This document shows, one piece after another, positions 62,783-63,056 of a stretch of 63,056 nucleotides of DNA. The notes beneath the pieces were generated by a model, which did no database searches, was not told the DNA's origin, and worked only from the letters and a program-made list of their open reading frames with translations. A program made the translations under genes and the position numbers. The DNA comes from Opitutales bacterium (GTDB lineage Bacteria; Verrucomicrobiota; Verrucomicrobiia; Opitutales; Coraliomargaritaceae): positions 1 through 63,056 of the forward strand of contig JANQXM010000052.1 in assembly GCA_030729385.1 (NCBI GenBank). The letters run 5' to 3'. Within the stretch, counting starts at the first letter, position 1, and each line of letters begins with the position of its first letter.

Positions 62783-63056
62783 TGGAGTAACGTGGAGGAC
62801 TGGCAACCCAGCCTGAGTGATGTGTGGTCTAAGTGGTTGTCGAATAACTAGCGCGTAAATGGGATTGACCAGCTCCGTCTGGATGTAGCTCTCAAAGTGG
62901 CTGATAGGTGCCAATAGGTCGAGTGCTTTCAGTCCGTCGTTCTAGATTTGTTTAACCGCAGATCAATGCAGATGAACGCTGATGGGATACAATTCTCTTC
63001 GTCATAAATCTGCGTGTATCCGCGTGCATCTGCGGTTCCAAATTCAGTGTTCATTT
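62783..63056. other. End of window, no gene
   Basis: The last 274 bases hold no credible gene. They contain the GCAGAT inverted repeat at 62955-63038. Confidence 0.5.
62955..63038. repeat. Inverted-repeat element (AACCGCAGAT type)
   Basis: AACCGCAGAT at the left end and ATCTGCGGTT at the right end are perfect inverted repeats. Further inside, GCAGATGAACGC and GCGTGCATCTGC extend the symmetry. 84 bases. The GCAGATGAACGC motif resembles a common intergenic repeat of this phylum, from general knowledge. Confidence 0.6.

Overview
The window looks like a chromosome segment from a marine member of the Verrucomicrobiota, most likely class Opitutae (Puniceicoccales / Coraliomargarita-like). This is inferred from family content: a TIGR03790-family secreted protein, a decayed PEP-CTERM protein, several pseudopilins with the FTLIE-type leader, TSP3-type calcium-repeat debris and many small palindromic intergenic repeats. 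No rRNA is present to confirm it.

Region 1 (1-20449) is a genomic island. The window opens inside the anticodon loop of a tRNA-Gly(GCC), and an identical 55-base copy of that tRNA 3' end recurs at 20395-20449; each copy is followed by its own terminator. The interval between them carries an rve-type DDE transposase, a minus-strand signalling operon (membrane protein, FHA, PAS histidine kinase, receiver, coiled coil; two members frameshifted), a NarL/LuxR regulator, a bacterial nitric oxide synthase oxygenase, a PEP-CTERM pseudogene interrupted by a 139-bp MITE-like element, a second NarL/LuxR regulator, a seven-gene pseudopilus/type II secretion-like operon without a visible secretin or prepilin peptidase, and at the right end a graveyard of IS fragments, including an IS66 remnant and a decayed second copy of the left-end transposase. 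No tyrosine recombinase is visible, so the island looks fixed or defective.

Region 2 (20450-63056) is ordinary chromosome: gltX, infC, a cell-wall amidase, the TIGR03790 protein, the sulfate activation cluster cysC-cysD-cysN behind a structured leader, a UbiA-like membrane protein, a nuclease-helicase fusion, a LolA-like protein, UDP-glucuronate decarboxylase, an MFS carrier, nadA, hrpA, a class III nucleotide cyclase, rpmB, a MidA-type methyltransferase, ctpA-tsaD, a class I fumarase, a TPMT-type methyltransferase, a SulP transporter, an inositol-phosphatase-family enzyme, a DEDDh exonuclease next to fmt, a molybdenum cofactor cluster (moaC-mobA-moaD), sufT, a lone pseudopilin, xseB-dxs, a phosphotransacetylase split over two genes, and murJ.

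The intergenic spaces of region 2 hold several families of short inverted-repeat elements. The best is a four-copy family built from two hairpins that can re-pair with each other. The observations most worth following are the island-borne nitric oxide synthase, the tRNA-Gly island itself, the secretin-less pseudopilus operon, the PD-(D/E)XK-helicase fusion, the palindromic cysC leader and the repeat families. All functional calls come from reading translated sequence and motifs by eye; no database search was run.
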